Under the pieces are notes generated by a model. That model saw only the letters and a program-made list of their open reading frames with translations. It was not told the DNA's origin and made no database searches. A program made the translations under genes and the position numbers. Positions 14,523 through 15,492 of a stretch of 15,492 nucleotides of DNA are shown one piece after another (within the stretch, counting starts at the first letter, position 1; each line of letters opens with the position of its first letter). The stretch covers positions 1 through 15,492 of the forward strand of contig DIVG01000063.1 of the NCBI GenBank assembly GCA_002422425.1, in the 5' to 3' direction. Source of the stretch: Akkermansiaceae bacterium UBA6138 (GTDB taxonomy: Bacteria > Verrucomicrobiota > Verrucomicrobiia > Verrucomicrobiales > DEV007).

Positions 14523-15492
14523 TCGGAGAGCCGCTTGAGATCATCAGTGGTCTCCCTTGCGAGTCGTGGATTTCACTGGTTGGGTCGATCCCGAGGAGGT
14601 AATAGATCGTCGCGGACAAATCCTCGAGCTTGACCGGCTTTTCGATGGGATTACTTCCCGTCTCGTCGCTCGCGCCGTGGATGTAACCGGCCTTCACTCC
14701 GCCGCCGGCGAGGAGGACGCTGTAGCAGTTCGGCCAGTGGTCACGGCTCGCGTTTTTGTTGATCTTGGGCGTGCGGCCGAATTCGCCCATCCAGACGACG
14801 AGGGTTTCGTCGAGGAGCCCGCGGTTTTCGAGATCGTGGATCAAAGTCGGCAGGGTCGTCTCGGTGATGGGGTAGTGATATTGCTCGACGATGGGATACA
14901 TCCGCGTGTCATTGAACCCGTGGGTGTCCCAGCCGCCATCGGTGATGCTCTGGCCGCCGATGCCGCTTGAGAAATAACAGGTCACGAACTTCACCCCGTG
15001 CTCGACGAGGCGCCGGGCGAGGAGGCAGCCCTGGCCGTAGGTGGTGCGTCCGTAGGAATCGCGCCCCTTCGCCGGTTCGCCCGCGAGGTCGAAGGCCTCG
15101 CGGATGCGCTCGCTGTTGAGCATGGTGATGGCGTTTTTGTAATACTCATCGAGCCCCCGCGCCTCGGCCGAATAGTCGAGGAGCCGGGATTGCCGGTCGA
15201 CGATCTCCTGGAGGCCACGCCGGGCCTGGAGTCGGTCCATGCTGAGATTGCCGGGGAGGCTGAGCTCGGGCAGGGTGAAATTCGGATCGTTGGGATCGCG
15301 GGGGACAAAGAGAGGATCGTGTTGTTTTCCGAGGAAGCTGCCGCCTTGCCCCGGGGTGCGTGAGCCGTCGGCGACAACGTGAGGGTAGCTGACGAAGGTC
15401 GGCAGTCCGCTCCCGGGATTCGGGGCAAAGTGATCGACGATGGAGCCGTAAGCCGGGCGCAGGTCGATGGAGTCGCGGAGCCGCTGGTCGTC
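14503..15492 (-). CDS. DUF1501 (sulfatase-like) protein, 3' part
   Basis: The C-terminal 329 residues of a DUF1501 protein; the frame stays open to the window edge, so the N-terminus (normally a Tat signal) is missing. DUF1501 proteins usually have 430-500 residues, so about a quarter is outside. Visible landmarks: SYPHVVADGSRTPGQ early on, GGWDTH (186-191 of the visible part), MGEFGRTPKIN (235-245) and DHWPNCYSVLLAGG (about 251-264), which resemble the metal-binding and core motifs of the alkaline-phosphatase/sulfatase fold, then DLSATIYYLLGIDP and GRPLM near the end. The family lacks a firmly known substrate and is very abundant in Planctomycetota and Verrucomicrobiota, where it often sits beside DUF1549/DUF1553 cytochrome-type genes. 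Any such partner would be beyond the right edge. An internal ATG at 15240 is not the true start. Confidence 0.93.
   Translation of the reverse strand, partial: DDQRLRDSIDLRPAYGSIVDHFAPNPGSGLPTFVSYPHVVADGSRTPGQGGSFLGKQHDPLFVPRDPNDPNFTLPELSLPGNLSMDRLQARRGLQEIVDRQSRLLDYSAEARGLDEYYKNAITMLNSERIREAFDLAGEPAKGRDSYGRTTYGQGCLLARRLVEHGVKFVTCYFSSGIGGQSITDGGWDTHGFNDTRMYPIVEQYHYPITETTLPTLIHDLENRGLLDETLVVWMGEFGRTPKINKNASRDHWPNCYSVLLAGGGVKAGYIHGASDETGSNPIEKPVKLEDLSATIYYLLGIDPTSEIHDSQGRPLMISSGSPIMDVVA

Noticed and set aside
1..15492. Defence system, phage, transposon, CRISPR or biosynthetic cluster.
   Set aside because: No transposase, integrase, nuclease-helicase, repeat array or synthase gene was found; the content is transport and central metabolism.

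Overview
The window looks like chromosomal DNA from a Verrucomicrobiota (or related Planctomycetota-group) bacterium. It is GC-rich, dense with genes, and has few strong Shine-Dalgarno sites and several GTG/TTG starts. The right edge carries a DUF1501 (sulfatase-like) gene, a family greatly expanded in those phyla. The phylum call is an inference. I see no insertion sequence, phage gene, CRISPR array, tRNA or rRNA, and no gene-free stretch longer than about 150 bases.

Region 1 (75-4434) is a metal uptake island, most likely for zinc. On the minus strand, four genes run from 3058 down to 75: a small exported heavy-metal-associated (HMA) domain protein, a ZnuA-type binding protein, a ZnuC-type ATPase and a ZnuB-type permease. 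A divergent plus-strand gene (3178-4434) encodes a probable outer-membrane beta-barrel with a His/Asp/Glu-rich loop and a His-rich C-terminus. The shared intergenic region holds a 15-bp near-palindrome of Fur-family (Zur-like) geometry. Together they suggest an outer membrane to periplasm to cytoplasm route for zinc under one control point. A strong bidirectional hairpin terminator (4476-4513) closes the island.

Region 2 (4561-9370) is all minus strand. From its upstream end it holds a membrane-anchored coiled-coil protein of unknown function, a HAD phosphatase/phosphoglucomutase-like enzyme, a RelE/ParE-fold protein without an antitoxin, a class V aminotransferase-like PLP enzyme, then accB and accC (biotin carboxyl carrier protein and biotin carboxylase, the first half-reaction of fatty acid synthesis). 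accBC appears to have its own promoter, with an 8-bp inverted repeat over its -35 region.

Region 3 (9501-14522) is plus strand: a GbsR/MarR-type regulator closely followed by a TIGR01777-type epimerase, then zwf (glucose-6-phosphate dehydrogenase), then purE and purK overlapping by ATGA (purine synthesis, AIR to CAIR). A perfect 7-4-7 inverted repeat in front of the regulator gene is a candidate autoregulatory operator.

Region 4 (14503-15492) is the 3' part of the DUF1501 gene on the minus strand. Its last 20 bp overlap the end of purK tail to tail, and the gene runs off the window.

Most of the window is ordinary metabolism. The part most likely to hold something little described is the zinc island, especially the His-rich barrel and the exported HMA protein.
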